Shown: piece by piece, positions 28,660 through 36,617 of the stretch
How positions within the stretch are numbered: position 1 is the first letter of the stretch
Layout of the letters: every line of letters starts with the position of its first letter
Assembly (NCBI GenBank): GCA_003278065.1
Contig: QCHE01000005.1
Coordinates: forward strand, 1-64,000
DNA: 64,000 nucleotides
DNA from: Pelagibacteraceae bacterium AG-390-O04
GTDB taxonomy: Bacteria > Pseudomonadota > Alphaproteobacteria > Pelagibacterales > Pelagibacteraceae
Direction: 5' to 3'
Made by a program: the position numbers and the translations under genes
The notes under the pieces: generated by a model
Told to the model about the DNA's origin: nothing
The model's database searches: none
Seen by the model: the letters and a program-made list of their open reading frames with translations, nothing else

Positions 28660-29799
28660 TTAAATATCTTTTTTATCCTCATTATCGTCCGTTTTGTTTT
28701 CTTGATCATTATTCTTGGATGTTCCTAAAATATTTTCATTTGATAATTGATCGCTATAAAACTTTTTAATTAAAGCCTCTTCTTTCATCTTTTGTTCTTG
28801 ATCAAATTCATCTTCCCATTCTTTAATTCGTCTATTTTCCTCTATTATTCGTTCTTCCTCTTCTTCTTTATGCTTTAATGCAATCGCTTTTTCTTCTTCA
28901 ATTTTTCTTTGTTTTTCCTCTTCTTTTCTCAGTTTCTCAGCTTCTTCTAGTTGTTCTTTTTCTTTTAATATTCTCTCATTTTCTGCTTCCTTAAGCTTTT
29001 TCTCTTTTAATTTTAGCTCCTCCTCTTTAGCTCTTTGTTCAGCTTGTTCTTTAAGTAATTGTCTTTCTAATTCTTGATGTCTTTGGATTTCGAGTTGTCT
29101 TAATCTATTCTCAGTTTCTCTTAATTTTTCTTCTTCATACTTTAATTTTCTAGCTGCTTCTCTTATTTTTTGTTCCTCGTCTAATCTTTTTTGTCTTTCT
29201 ATTTCTTTTAATTGGTTTTGTTCCTGTCTTATTTTTTCTTTTTCTTCTCTTGCCCTTAATGCTTCTGCTTCTTTAGTTTTTAATGCCTCTTGTTTAATCT
29301 TAATTTTTTCTTCTCGAATTCTCTGTCTTTCGAGCATCTTAAGTCTTAAATCTTCCTCTTTAAGCCTTCTTGCATCTTCTCTAATTTTTTTAGTTTCTTC
29401 ATCTTTAATTTTTTGTTGTTCAATCTTTATTCTTTTGGCTTCTATTTTTTTTCTTTTTTCCTCATTTTTTCTTACTTGTTTTTCGTTCTCAATAATTAAT
29501 TTTTGTTGAATTAATATTTGACGTTTTTCTTCTCTAATTTTATTTAATTTTTCTTTTTGTGCTTCTCTTTTTTGTCTTTGTTCTTCTTTTTTTTCGTCTA
29601 ATTTTAATTTTTTTTCTAATCTTTCTTTTTGTTTTTCTCGTTCTTTTTTAAGATCGTTGTAATAATTTCCTAATTTTTTTTTTGTGTTTTCAATAAAATT
29701 TAAAGGATTAACTTTATTAATATCTAAATTTTTTGGAACTAAAGATTGTATATTTTTTAACCCAACACTTGCTTTTTTTTTATTTTTTTTAGTTTTCAT
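28660..29799 (-). CDS. long charged-helix (coiled-coil or single-alpha-helix) protein, function unknown
   Basis: 379 residues. From about residue 48 to 345 the protein is almost wholly E, K, R, Q with scattered I and L and no proline or glycine, so a single helix near 45 nm long is predicted (0.15 nm per residue). Recurrent pieces such as EEKIKIK, REEKEKIRQEQ and LKEAENERILKEKEQLEEAE look like repeats made by local duplication. The N-terminal 45 residues hold proline and hydrophobics (SLVPKNLDINKVNPLNF), and the C-terminus is acidic and disordered. No signal peptide or membrane span is seen. A structural or scaffold role is possible, but nothing in the neighbourhood defines it. Confidence 0.7.
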   Translation of the reverse strand: MKTKKNKKKASVGLKNIQSLVPKNLDINKVNPLNFIENTKKKLGNYYNDLKKEREKQKERLEKKLKLDEKKEEQRQKREAQKEKLNKIREEKRQILIQQKLIIENEKQVRKNEEKRKKIEAKRIKIEQQKIKDEETKKIREDARRLKEEDLRLKMLERQRIREEKIKIKQEALKTKEAEALRAREEKEKIRQEQNQLKEIERQKRLDEEQKIREAARKLKYEEEKLRETENRLRQLEIQRHQELERQLLKEQAEQRAKEEELKLKEKKLKEAENERILKEKEQLEEAEKLRKEEEKQRKIEEEKAIALKHKEEEEERIIEENRRIKEWEDEFDQEQKMKEEALIKKFYSDQLSNENILGTSKNNDQENKTDDNEDKKDI

Positions 29800-29976
29800 A
29801 AAAAGTTAAGCTTAACAAAATAGTTAATCATTAAAATATAAGTTGTGGTTAAATTGAGTTTAGAAAATATGATAAACAACGAAATATAAAAAAAATTTTA
29901 ATAAAAGATCAAAATACAATTTCTGCGTGTAAAAAAACTTTACGTAATTTAATTAAGAATCAGCTAATAGCAGGTA

Positions 29977-30318
29977 ATGATTAAAAAATTTAAAAAATTT
30001 TTTTTAATATCTTGTTTAATAACACTTAACAATTGTGCTGTTTCAGGATCAACTTTTTTAGGACCAATATATACTGGTGCTAAAACTGGTAGTGTTTATC
30101 AAGCTTCTTTGTCTTATGGCACTGGAAAAATTATTAACAATTTTAAATCTGATACTTTTTCTCAAAAGACAAATCTTCAAAATGAGAAATTATATAAAAA
30201 AACTCATATTTCTTTTCCTGACATTCCTTATGTTGATAAGGATCCTATTATTTTAGCATCTTATAAAGTTGATGAAATAAAATTTTCAGAAATTATAGAA
30301 CCTGAACATCTCCCTTAG
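29977..30318 (+). CDS. small predicted lipoprotein, function unknown
   Basis: 113 residues. A short basic start, a hydrophobic stretch (FFLISCLITL) and cysteine 20 in LNNC form a plausible, slightly atypical lipobox, so export and lipidation are predicted. After the cysteine, a glycine-rich segment GPIYTGAKTGSVYQASLSYGTG precedes a hydrophilic tail with FPDIPYVD. I do not recognise a characterised family. A hairpin terminator lies 64 bp after the stop. The gene is divergent from the charged-helix gene over a 177-bp A/T-rich spacer. Confidence 0.65.
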   Translation: MIKKFKKFFLISCLITLNNCAVSGSTFLGPIYTGAKTGSVYQASLSYGTGKIINNFKSDTFSQKTNLQNEKLYKKTHISFPDIPYVDKDPIILASYKVDEIKFSEIIEPEHLP

Positions 30319-30381
30319 AGAACTATTAAATTCAATTATTACGGGTTTTACTATCTTTTACGAATCAATTAATTAATAACT

Positions 30382-30417
30382 AAGGGTGGTAGAGGGAGAC
30401 TGAAACCGCCCTTTTTT
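30382..30417 (+). terminator. rho-independent terminator after the lipoprotein gene
   Basis: AAGGGTGGT (30382-30390) pairs with ACCGCCCTT (30405-30413), one G-U pair in nine, over a 14-nt loop, followed by a T-run. It is one of the few clear hairpin terminators in the window and sits between convergent lipoprotein and TauE-like genes. The loop itself is G/A-rich and unusually GC-rich for this genome. Confidence 0.8.
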
Positions 30418-30422
30418 ATTTC

Positions 30423-31208
30423 TTATAATTTATAAAATTCGTAAAAAAATTTAATTGAAACTATTAAAAGAAAAAAGCCAAAAAACTTACTTATTTTATT
30501 CTTATCTATACTATGTACTGTCTTAGCTCCAACTCTAGCCATGATAGTTGTTATTGGAATGAATATTAAAAAAGCTGGAATATTTATAAATCCAATGCTT
30601 AGTGGCAAATTAGCTTTTAAATAATTACCTGAAATTAAAAAACCTATTGCTCCAAATAAAGCAATCATAAAACCTATTGCAGCAGCGCTACCAATAGCTT
30701 TATTAATTGAATAACCAAAAAATTTAAGTATCGGTACATTCATTACTGCTCCACCTATACCCATAATAGCAGAAATAAAACCTACCACAAAACCAAGAAT
30801 AATCTTTAAATGAAGTTTCATTTCAATAATTATATTTTTTTCTTTTTCTTTAATTAAGAGCAAGTAAATACCTAATAATAAAATGACTACTGAAAAAAAT
30901 AAAACTAATGATTTAGTTTTTAAAGATGCTGCAAATATTGCTCCAAAAACAACGCCTGTAATTACAAATAATCCATAATTTTTTACAATATTAAAATCTA
31001 CTGCATTAAATTTATGATGGGTTAAAACTGAAACAGTAGATGTAGGTATTATTATTGCAAAAGATGTTCCTACAGCTAAATGCATTATATATCCTTGATC
31101 AATTCCTAAAGAGCCAAAAATATAATATAGAAATGGAACAGTGATTAAACCACCACCAATACCAAATAAGCCAGCAACAAAACCTACTGGAATAGCTGTC
31201 AAAGCCAT
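30423..31208 (-). CDS. TauE/SafE family sulfite exporter-like membrane protein
   Basis: 261 residues from ATG 31208. Two repeat halves of the TauE/SafE fold are visible: PVGFVAGLFGIGGGLITVPFL at the start, and GFISAIMGIGGAVMNVPIL near residue 140, with seven or eight membrane spans in total. Family members move sulfite, sulfoacetate or other small organic anions across the inner membrane. The frame stays open and family-like for 16 more codons upstream to a CTG at 31256 with AGGA before it, so the true start may be non-ATG inside the dusA end. No substrate gene is adjacent. Confidence 0.85.
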   Translation of the reverse strand: MALTAIPVGFVAGLFGIGGGLITVPFLYYIFGSLGIDQGYIMHLAVGTSFAIIIPTSTVSVLTHHKFNAVDFNIVKNYGLFVITGVVFGAIFAASLKTKSLVLFFSVVILLLGIYLLLIKEKEKNIIIEMKLHLKIILGFVVGFISAIMGIGGAVMNVPILKFFGYSINKAIGSAAAIGFMIALFGAIGFLISGNYLKANLPLSIGFINIPAFLIFIPITTIMARVGAKTVHSIDKNKISKFFGFFLLIVSIKFFYEFYKL

Positions 31209-31248
31209 CAATAAAACAATATAACTATACTCGTTTGTTAAAATAGAG

Positions 31249-32241
31249 TTAAGCAGATTGTCCTACACTTGTATCAACATTATTATATTTAATTTTATCC
31301 ATAATATGATCAATTTTTTTAATATCAGCGTTTCTTACACACATATTTTCACTTAAATATCGTTTCCAATAACTAGAGCCTGTCTGTCCGTGAAACAGTC
31401 CCAGGGTATGTCTCATAATTTGATTTAACCGTGTTCCTTTTTTTAACTCTTTTTTTACGTAAGGAATTAATTGTTGAATTACATCTTGTCTACTTGGCAC
31501 ATTATTATTTATAAATATTTCTTTTTCTATTTCAGCCAATAAATAAGGGGTATGATAAGCTGCTCTCCCAATCATTACTCCATCTGTTTTTTCTAAATGA
31601 GGTTTTATTTGATCTACAGATGTTATTCCTCCATTTATAATTATTTCTTCATTAGGAAAATCTTCTTTTAGTTTATAAACATAATCATATTTAAGTGGTG
31701 GAATATTTAAATTTTGTTTAGGTGTAAATTTACCTAACATTGCTTTTCTAGCATGGATAATAAAAGTCTTAACTCCTGTTGATTTTAAAGTTGAAACAAA
31801 TTCATATAAATTTTCATAATCCTCAACTTCGTCATATCCTATTCGAGTTTTGATCGTTACTGGTAATTTAGTTACTGATTGCATTTTGCTCAAACAATCT
31901 GCAACTAATGCAGGCTCTTTCATTAAACAAGCACCAAATCTATTTTTTTCAACTTTTCTACTTGGACAACCCAAATTGAGATTAATTTCATCATAACCAA
32001 AATCCTCTCCTATTTTACTAGCTTCAGCTAACAGTTTTGGCGAAGATCCGCCTAATTGCAATGCAACTGGTTTTTCATTGATATTAAATTCTAATAATTT
32101 TTTTTTATCACCCCTACTTATCGCTTCATCTACCACCATCTCTGTATATAAAAGAACATTTTTAGAGATTAGTCTTAGAAAAAATCTCTCATGACGGTCT
32201 GTGCAATCCATCATAGGAGCAACTGACACTTTCCTATTCAT
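31249..32241 (-). CDS. dusA: tRNA-dihydrouridine synthase A
   Basis: 330 residues. The FMN-barrel of Dus begins VAPMMDCTDRHERFFLRL, the DusA-specific start. The catalytic cysteine sits in LNLGCPSRKVEKNRFGACLM, and KTRIGYDE, IIHARKAMLGKFTPKQN and INGGI complete the FMN and tRNA sites. It reduces U20/U20a in the tRNA D-loop. The end overlaps the likely extended start of the TauE-like gene. RpoZ lies 24 bp upstream in the same direction. Confidence 0.95.
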   Translation of the reverse strand: MNRKVSVAPMMDCTDRHERFFLRLISKNVLLYTEMVVDEAISRGDKKKLLEFNINEKPVALQLGGSSPKLLAEASKIGEDFGYDEINLNLGCPSRKVEKNRFGACLMKEPALVADCLSKMQSVTKLPVTIKTRIGYDEVEDYENLYEFVSTLKSTGVKTFIIHARKAMLGKFTPKQNLNIPPLKYDYVYKLKEDFPNEEIIINGGITSVDQIKPHLEKTDGVMIGRAAYHTPYLLAEIEKEIFINNNVPSRQDVIQQLIPYVKKELKKGTRLNQIMRHTLGLFHGQTGSSYWKRYLSENMCVRNADIKKIDHIMDKIKYNNVDTSVGQSA

Positions 32242-32265
32242 AGATATAGACTTTATATTATTTTG

Positions 32266-32799
32266 TTATGAGTTTGAAGCTTCTGTATCGTCTGAATTTA
32301 CTTCTGTCTCTTGGCTATCTTGTTCTGAAACTTCATCTAAAGATACTTCTCCTTGATCATTTAAGTTTTCATCAATAGAAGGTTCAATATCTGGTTTTGC
32401 AGTTTCAGATAACTCTGCTAAATCCTCTTTTGATACTTGTATTTTTTCAGGAGTTTTTCTTGCTCTTTTTGATGGTAAAATAGGTGTTCCACTTTTTGAA
32501 ATTTCGCCCTTATATAAACTTTCAAAGTCATCTCCTACTTCTTCATCATCTTCTGCCCCATCATCTACTTGTTCTACATGTTTTCTTAACTTGTAAACTG
32601 CACTTTCAGTTAAATCAGGAACTTTGATATTTTCTTCAGCTATTTCTCTAAGAGCAATGACGGTATTTTTGTCATTATCTCTATCTAAAGTTGGTTCAAT
32701 CCCAGAGTTTAATTGAGTAGCTCTTTCTTTAGCAACTAAAACTAACTCGTAAGGACTATCAACTTTATCAATACAATCTTCTACAGTAACTCTAGCCAT
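32266..32799 (-). CDS. rpoZ: RNA polymerase omega subunit with long acidic C-terminal tail
   Basis: 177 residues, against about 90 in E. coli and about 120-135 in many alphaproteobacteria. The first 75 residues are standard omega: [13 protein letters not shown], the [14 protein letters not shown] helix that clamps beta-prime, and a [12 protein letters not shown] helix. From about residue 76 the chain turns acidic and serine-rich ([13 protein letters not shown], later many E, D and S) with a short basic island [10 protein letters not shown]. The tail is probably disordered. It is preceded by the MFS gene at 44 bp and followed by dusA. Confidence 0.93.
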   Translation of the reverse strand: MARVTVEDCIDKVDSPYELVLVAKERATQLNSGIEPTLDRDNDKNTVIALREIAEENIKVPDLTESAVYKLRKHVEQVDDGAEDDEEVGDDFESLYKGEISKSGTPILPSKRARKTPEKIQVSKEDLAELSETAKPDIEPSIDENLNDQGEVSLDEVSEQDSQETEVNSDDTEASNS

Positions 32800-32843
32800 G
32801 CGCAGTATCTATACAGTGACATGTAAAAAATCAAGGAGATTTT

Positions 32844-34052
32844 TCAAATAATTTGTGGATTTAGCTTATTTCTTACAAAAAAAAGAAGTGTCAAAGAGAT
32901 CAAAATATAAGTAAATGAAATTAGAGCAATTGATTCAATTGAGTATCCCCTGTCTATTAAAAAACCAAATAAAGCAGTTCCAAATGCTGTTGAAAATACC
33001 ATCAATGCTGTAGTTAGAGCCTTAATAGATCCAATGTATCTTACTCCATAAATTTCAGCCCAAGTAGACGAACCTAATACATTAGCTAATCCATTAGAAA
33101 CACCTATCAATCCAAGGAAAATAAATGATGTAATAGAGGTATCAAAATAAAATAAAACTAATGTTGAAAGTAATAAAGGTATGTTCATAAAAACCAATAA
33201 CTTTCTACTTGTGAACTTATCAATCAAAAAACCAGAAATTAATAAAGTCAATACAGATAAAATTGAATAAGCCATAAATGATTGTGCTATTATAAATGAA
33301 CCCCATTCTTTAGACTCTGTAATAAAAGATTGATAAACAAATACCCCGGTAGCAATCCATGGCATTGCCAACATATTTAAGCAAATTATATAAAATCTGT
33401 AATCTTTTAAAACTTCAATTCTTCTCCATTGCCTAATTTCTTTTATTTCAGAATTAATTGTGTCTACTTGTTCTCTTGTATCAAAATCTAATTTCCTAAT
33501 TAAAAAGAAAGAGGCGAATGGTAAAAAGATTAAAGTTAAAATAGATATTGATATCCAAATATTTTGCCAAGCAGTAATTGTTAACAAATAAACAATTAAT
33601 ACAGGTAAAATAAATTCTGCTGTTGAAAGACCAAACCATCCAGCACTTAGAGCTTTACCTCTCGATTTAGTAAAATACCTTGTGATGGTTGTTGTTGCAG
33701 TATGGGACATCAGGCCTTGACCAGAAAATCTCATCAAAAAAACAGCAATAAATAAAAAAGCTATGGATGATATCTTTGAAAAGAAAAAACAAGAAAACGA
33801 TAGAAGTAAAGTTACATAAAAAGCAAATTTAAAAATATTGATATCATCAATTTTTTTTCCAACCCAAATTAAAAGAAAGCTACTTAATAATGTTGCTGAA
33901 GCATAGATTGAGCCAAATTGTCCATGTGTGATTGAAAGTGTTTCTCTGATACTCGAATTAAACAAACCAAGAAAAAAACTCTGTCCAAAACTTGAAAAAA
34001 ATGTAAAAATAAAACCAAATATGATTACTTTTAAACTTAAACTATTAAACAT
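32844..34052 (-). CDS. major facilitator superfamily (MFS) transporter
   Basis: 402 residues with about 12 membrane helices in two halves separated by a charged loop near residues 190-215 (DTREQVDTINSEIKEIRQW). The loop between helices 2 and 3 carries the MFS-like WVGKKIDDIN. The first half has RFSGQGLMSHTATTTITRYF, seen in OFA/NNP-related and oxalate-formate-like carriers. The substrate cannot be assigned. It is divergent from the beta-hydroxyacid dehydrogenase gene, separated by only 8 bp, and might carry a related organic acid, which is inference only. Confidence 0.82.
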   Translation of the reverse strand: MFNSLSLKVIIFGFIFTFFSSFGQSFFLGLFNSSIRETLSITHGQFGSIYASATLLSSFLLIWVGKKIDDINIFKFAFYVTLLLSFSCFFFSKISSIAFLFIAVFLMRFSGQGLMSHTATTTITRYFTKSRGKALSAGWFGLSTAEFILPVLIVYLLTITAWQNIWISISILTLIFLPFASFFLIRKLDFDTREQVDTINSEIKEIRQWRRIEVLKDYRFYIICLNMLAMPWIATGVFVYQSFITESKEWGSFIIAQSFMAYSILSVLTLLISGFLIDKFTSRKLLVFMNIPLLLSTLVLFYFDTSITSFIFLGLIGVSNGLANVLGSSTWAEIYGVRYIGSIKALTTALMVFSTAFGTALFGFLIDRGYSIESIALISFTYILISLTLLFFVRNKLNPQII

Positions 34053-34060
34053 AAAAAATT

Positions 34061-34930
34061 ATGAGTTGTAATGTAGCGTTCATAGGTCTTGGTGTCATGG
34101 GTTATCCGATGGCTGGTTATATATCAAAAGGTGGACATAATGTAACTGTTTTTAATAGAACAAAATCAAAAGCAGAGAAATGGATTAAAGAATACAAAGG
34201 TAAAATGACAGAGACTCCTGCAGAAGCTGCGAAAGATGCAGAGTATATCTTTACCTGTGTTGGAAATGATAATGATTTAAGAGAAGTTACTTTTGGTGAT
34301 AATGGTGCATTTAAAACTATTAAAAAGGGTGCAATTTATATTGATAACACTACAGCATCAGCAACAATTGCAAGAGAAATTTATGAGCACGCAAAGAAAA
34401 ATGGATTTGGTGCATTAGATGCACCCGTATCTGGCGGACAAGCTGGTGCGGAGAATGGTGCATTAACAGTGATGATTGGTGGTGACCAAGCAGACTTTGA
34501 TAAAGCGAAAGATAAAATTGATTGCTACAGTAAAAAAATGAAACTACTTGGTAAAGCTGGATGCGGACAATTAGCAAAGATGGTTAATCAAATTTGTATA
34601 GCAGGATTAGTTCAAGGATTGTCTGAGGGAATTAATTTTGGAATGAAGGCTGGATTAAACATGGAAGATGTTATTGAAGTAATTTCAAAAGGTGCTGCAC
34701 AATCTTGGCAAATGGAAAATAGATACAAAACTATGATTGATGATAAATTTGATTTTGGTTTTGCAGTTGACTGGATGAGAAAAGATTTAAAAATTGCAAT
34801 GGATGAAGCTAAGAATAATGGTTCATTGTTACCGGTCACAGAACTTGTTGATAAATTTTACGGAGAAGTTCAAGGTTTAGGTGGAAATCGTTGGGATACT
34901 TCAAGCTTAATAAAAAGATTTAGAAAGTAA
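34061..34930 (+). CDS. NAD(P)-dependent beta-hydroxyacid dehydrogenase (3-hydroxyisobutyrate / tartronate semialdehyde reductase family)
   Basis: 289 residues. GLGVMGYPMAGYISKGGH is the Rossmann glycine loop; NRTKSKAEKW follows beta-2, and the R may favour NADP. DAPVSGGQAGAENG near residue 124 is the substrate-binding signature of the family and the catalytic lysine sits in GQLAKMVNQ near 171. The C-terminal DWMRKDLKIAMDEA fits 3-HIBDH and GarR alike. A PNPOx-like gene follows after 3 bp. No branched-chain amino-acid catabolic genes are adjacent, so the precise substrate is open. Confidence 0.88.
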   Translation: MSCNVAFIGLGVMGYPMAGYISKGGHNVTVFNRTKSKAEKWIKEYKGKMTETPAEAAKDAEYIFTCVGNDNDLREVTFGDNGAFKTIKKGAIYIDNTTASATIAREIYEHAKKNGFGALDAPVSGGQAGAENGALTVMIGGDQADFDKAKDKIDCYSKKMKLLGKAGCGQLAKMVNQICIAGLVQGLSEGINFGMKAGLNMEDVIEVISKGAAQSWQMENRYKTMIDDKFDFGFAVDWMRKDLKIAMDEAKNNGSLLPVTELVDKFYGEVQGLGGNRWDTSSLIKRFRK

Positions 34931-34933
34931 TGT

Positions 34934-35533
34934 ATGCAACCAGCATACTATGAAAACCTAGAAGAAATTCAGAATAAGTACTGGTCTATGTTAGATGATG
35001 CAGTGACTAACAGAGCCTCACCTTTTAGAATTCCAGTTTTTATGTGTACTCATCAAGATGAAGTTGATGGCAGAATAGTAGTTTTGAGAAAATCAGATAG
35101 AGAAAATAATTTATTACAATTCCATACTGATCTGAGATCTCCAAAAGTAGATATATTAAAGAAAAATAATAAAGCCTCCCTACTTTTCTATGATAAAGAA
35201 GAAAAAATACAATTAAGAGTGAAGGTTGAGTGTGAAGTTAATAATCAAAATTACACTACAGAAGAGTCATGGAAAAAAACTCAACATATAAGCAGACGTT
35301 GTTATTTAACTGATAGTCCACCAGGAACTGTATCAGAAAATCCAACATCTGGTATGATATCTAAATTAGAAGATTTTGATTACACTATGGAACAAAGTGA
35401 AGATGGTTATAAAAACTTTACTGTAATAAAATGTAAGATTAAATCTACTGAATGGCTTTATCTTGCAGCAAAAGGACATCGAAGAGCAAAGTTTGATTTA
35501 GAAACTAATAAGAATGATTGGTTAGTTCCTTAA
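34934..35533 (+). CDS. pyridoxamine 5'-phosphate oxidase-related FMN-binding protein
   Basis: 199 residues with the split-barrel PNPOx fold: RIVVLRKSDRENNLLQFHTDLRSPKVDIL and ASLLFYDKEEKIQLRVKVECEV are the FMN-binding strands. It lacks the canonical PdxH C-terminal signature and is better placed with PNPOx-like flavoproteins of unknown substrate. It probably shares a transcript with the dehydrogenase upstream. The stop shares one TTAA with the convergent gamma carbonic anhydrase gene. Confidence 0.78.
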   Translation: MQPAYYENLEEIQNKYWSMLDDAVTNRASPFRIPVFMCTHQDEVDGRIVVLRKSDRENNLLQFHTDLRSPKVDILKKNNKASLLFYDKEEKIQLRVKVECEVNNQNYTTEESWKKTQHISRRCYLTDSPPGTVSENPTSGMISKLEDFDYTMEQSEDGYKNFTVIKCKIKSTEWLYLAAKGHRRAKFDLETNKNDWLVP

Positions 35534-36042
35534 AAAATTGATTTAGAATATTTTTTCCAATTATCTTGATAATGTTTTGTATTTTCTGCTACAGCTTTTT
35601 TTTCTTCCTCAGTAACTTCTCTGACAACTTTACCAGGAGAACCAATCACTAAAGAGTTATCTGGTATCTCTTTATTCTCTGTAATTAAAGCTTTTGCACC
35701 AATGATACAATTTTTTCCAATCTTAGCGTTATTAAGAATCACTGCGCCAATTCCAATAAGACTATTGTCTCCTATAGTGCAACCATGAAGCATAACCATA
35801 TGTCCGACAGTTACATTCTTTCCAATTTTTAATGGATAACCAGGATCTGTATGTAAAACACTTCCATCTTGAATATTAGATCCCTCACCTACATATATAT
35901 TTTCAATATCTCCTCTTAAGGTTGCATTGAACCAAATGCTTGAATTCTTTTCTAAAGTAACATCACCTATTATAGTTGCATTAGGTGCTACCCAATTTTC
36001 GCCAGAGTTTTTTGTTTTTTTATCTTTTAAATCATAAAACAT
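35530..36042 (-). CDS. gamma carbonic anhydrase family protein
   Basis: 170 residues. The left-handed beta-helix is made of hexapeptide repeats such as NATIIGDVTLEKNSSIWF. Candidate metal histidines are in SVLHTDPGY and in VGHMVMLHGCTIG, the positions used in gamma-CA, and the end VREVTEEEKKAV matches the YrdA/PaaY/CaiE-like group. Many members have no proven anhydrase activity, so acyl-carrier or scaffold roles remain possible. It is divergent from the thioredoxin-like gene by 20 bp. Confidence 0.86.
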   Translation of the reverse strand: MFYDLKDKKTKNSGENWVAPNATIIGDVTLEKNSSIWFNATLRGDIENIYVGEGSNIQDGSVLHTDPGYPLKIGKNVTVGHMVMLHGCTIGDNSLIGIGAVILNNAKIGKNCIIGAKALITENKEIPDNSLVIGSPGKVVREVTEEEKKAVAENTKHYQDNWKKYSKSIF

Positions 36043-36062
36043 AATTTATATATTATTACATT

Positions 36063-36617
36063 ATGCCAATACAAACTCCAATATGTGATTTCGGCCAAAA
36101 GGCACACGACTTTAAGCTTAAATCTACAGACAATAAAATAATTTCTCTTGATGATGTTAAGGGCGAAAATGGAACTTTGATAATGTTTATCTGCAACCAT
36201 TGTCCTTATGTTAAAGCAGTTACCAAAGATATTGTTGAGGATTGTAAAAAATTAAAAGATCTAGGTGTTAATTCGGTTGCTATATGTGCAAATGATGCTG
36301 AAAACTATCCAGAAGATTCATTCGATAACATGATTTTATTTGCAAAAAAAAATCAGTTTGATTTTCCTTATCTAGTAGATGAAACACAAGAGATTGCTAA
36401 AACTTATGATGCGGTATGTACACCAGATTTCTTTGGTTATAATAAAGAATTAGAACTTCAATACAGAGGTAGATTAAGAGAGCTTAAAAATTTAGTACCA
36501 GTAAGAGATGGTGAAAGTGATTTGTTTAAAGCAATGAAAGAAATTTCAGAGACTGGTAAAGGACCAGAACAACAAACTCCAAGTGCTGGATGTAGTATCA
36601 AGTGGAAAAATAATTAA
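36063..36617 (+). CDS. thioredoxin-like / AhpC-TSA family protein
   Basis: 184 residues. The redox-active CxxC is CNHCPYVKA near residue 43, as in the PRDX-like2/ResA-related family. DFKLKSTDNKIISLDD is the usual strand before it, and the cis-proline loop is near TPDFFGY. GRLRELK and the C-terminal PSAGCSIKWK (an additional cysteine) are typical for the group. It would reduce peroxides or protein disulfides in the cytoplasm since no signal peptide is present. TAATG overlap joins it to the following GT4 gene. Confidence 0.85.
   Translation: MPIQTPICDFGQKAHDFKLKSTDNKIISLDDVKGENGTLIMFICNHCPYVKAVTKDIVEDCKKLKDLGVNSVAICANDAENYPEDSFDNMILFAKKNQFDFPYLVDETQEIAKTYDAVCTPDFFGYNKELELQYRGRLRELKNLVPVRDGESDLFKAMKEISETGKGPEQQTPSAGCSIKWKNN

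Noticed and set aside
28660-29799. Tandem repeat or frameshifted DNA in the K/E-rich gene
   Set aside because: The frame is open throughout, repeats are degenerate at protein level and not exact in DNA, and the ends look like normal protein.
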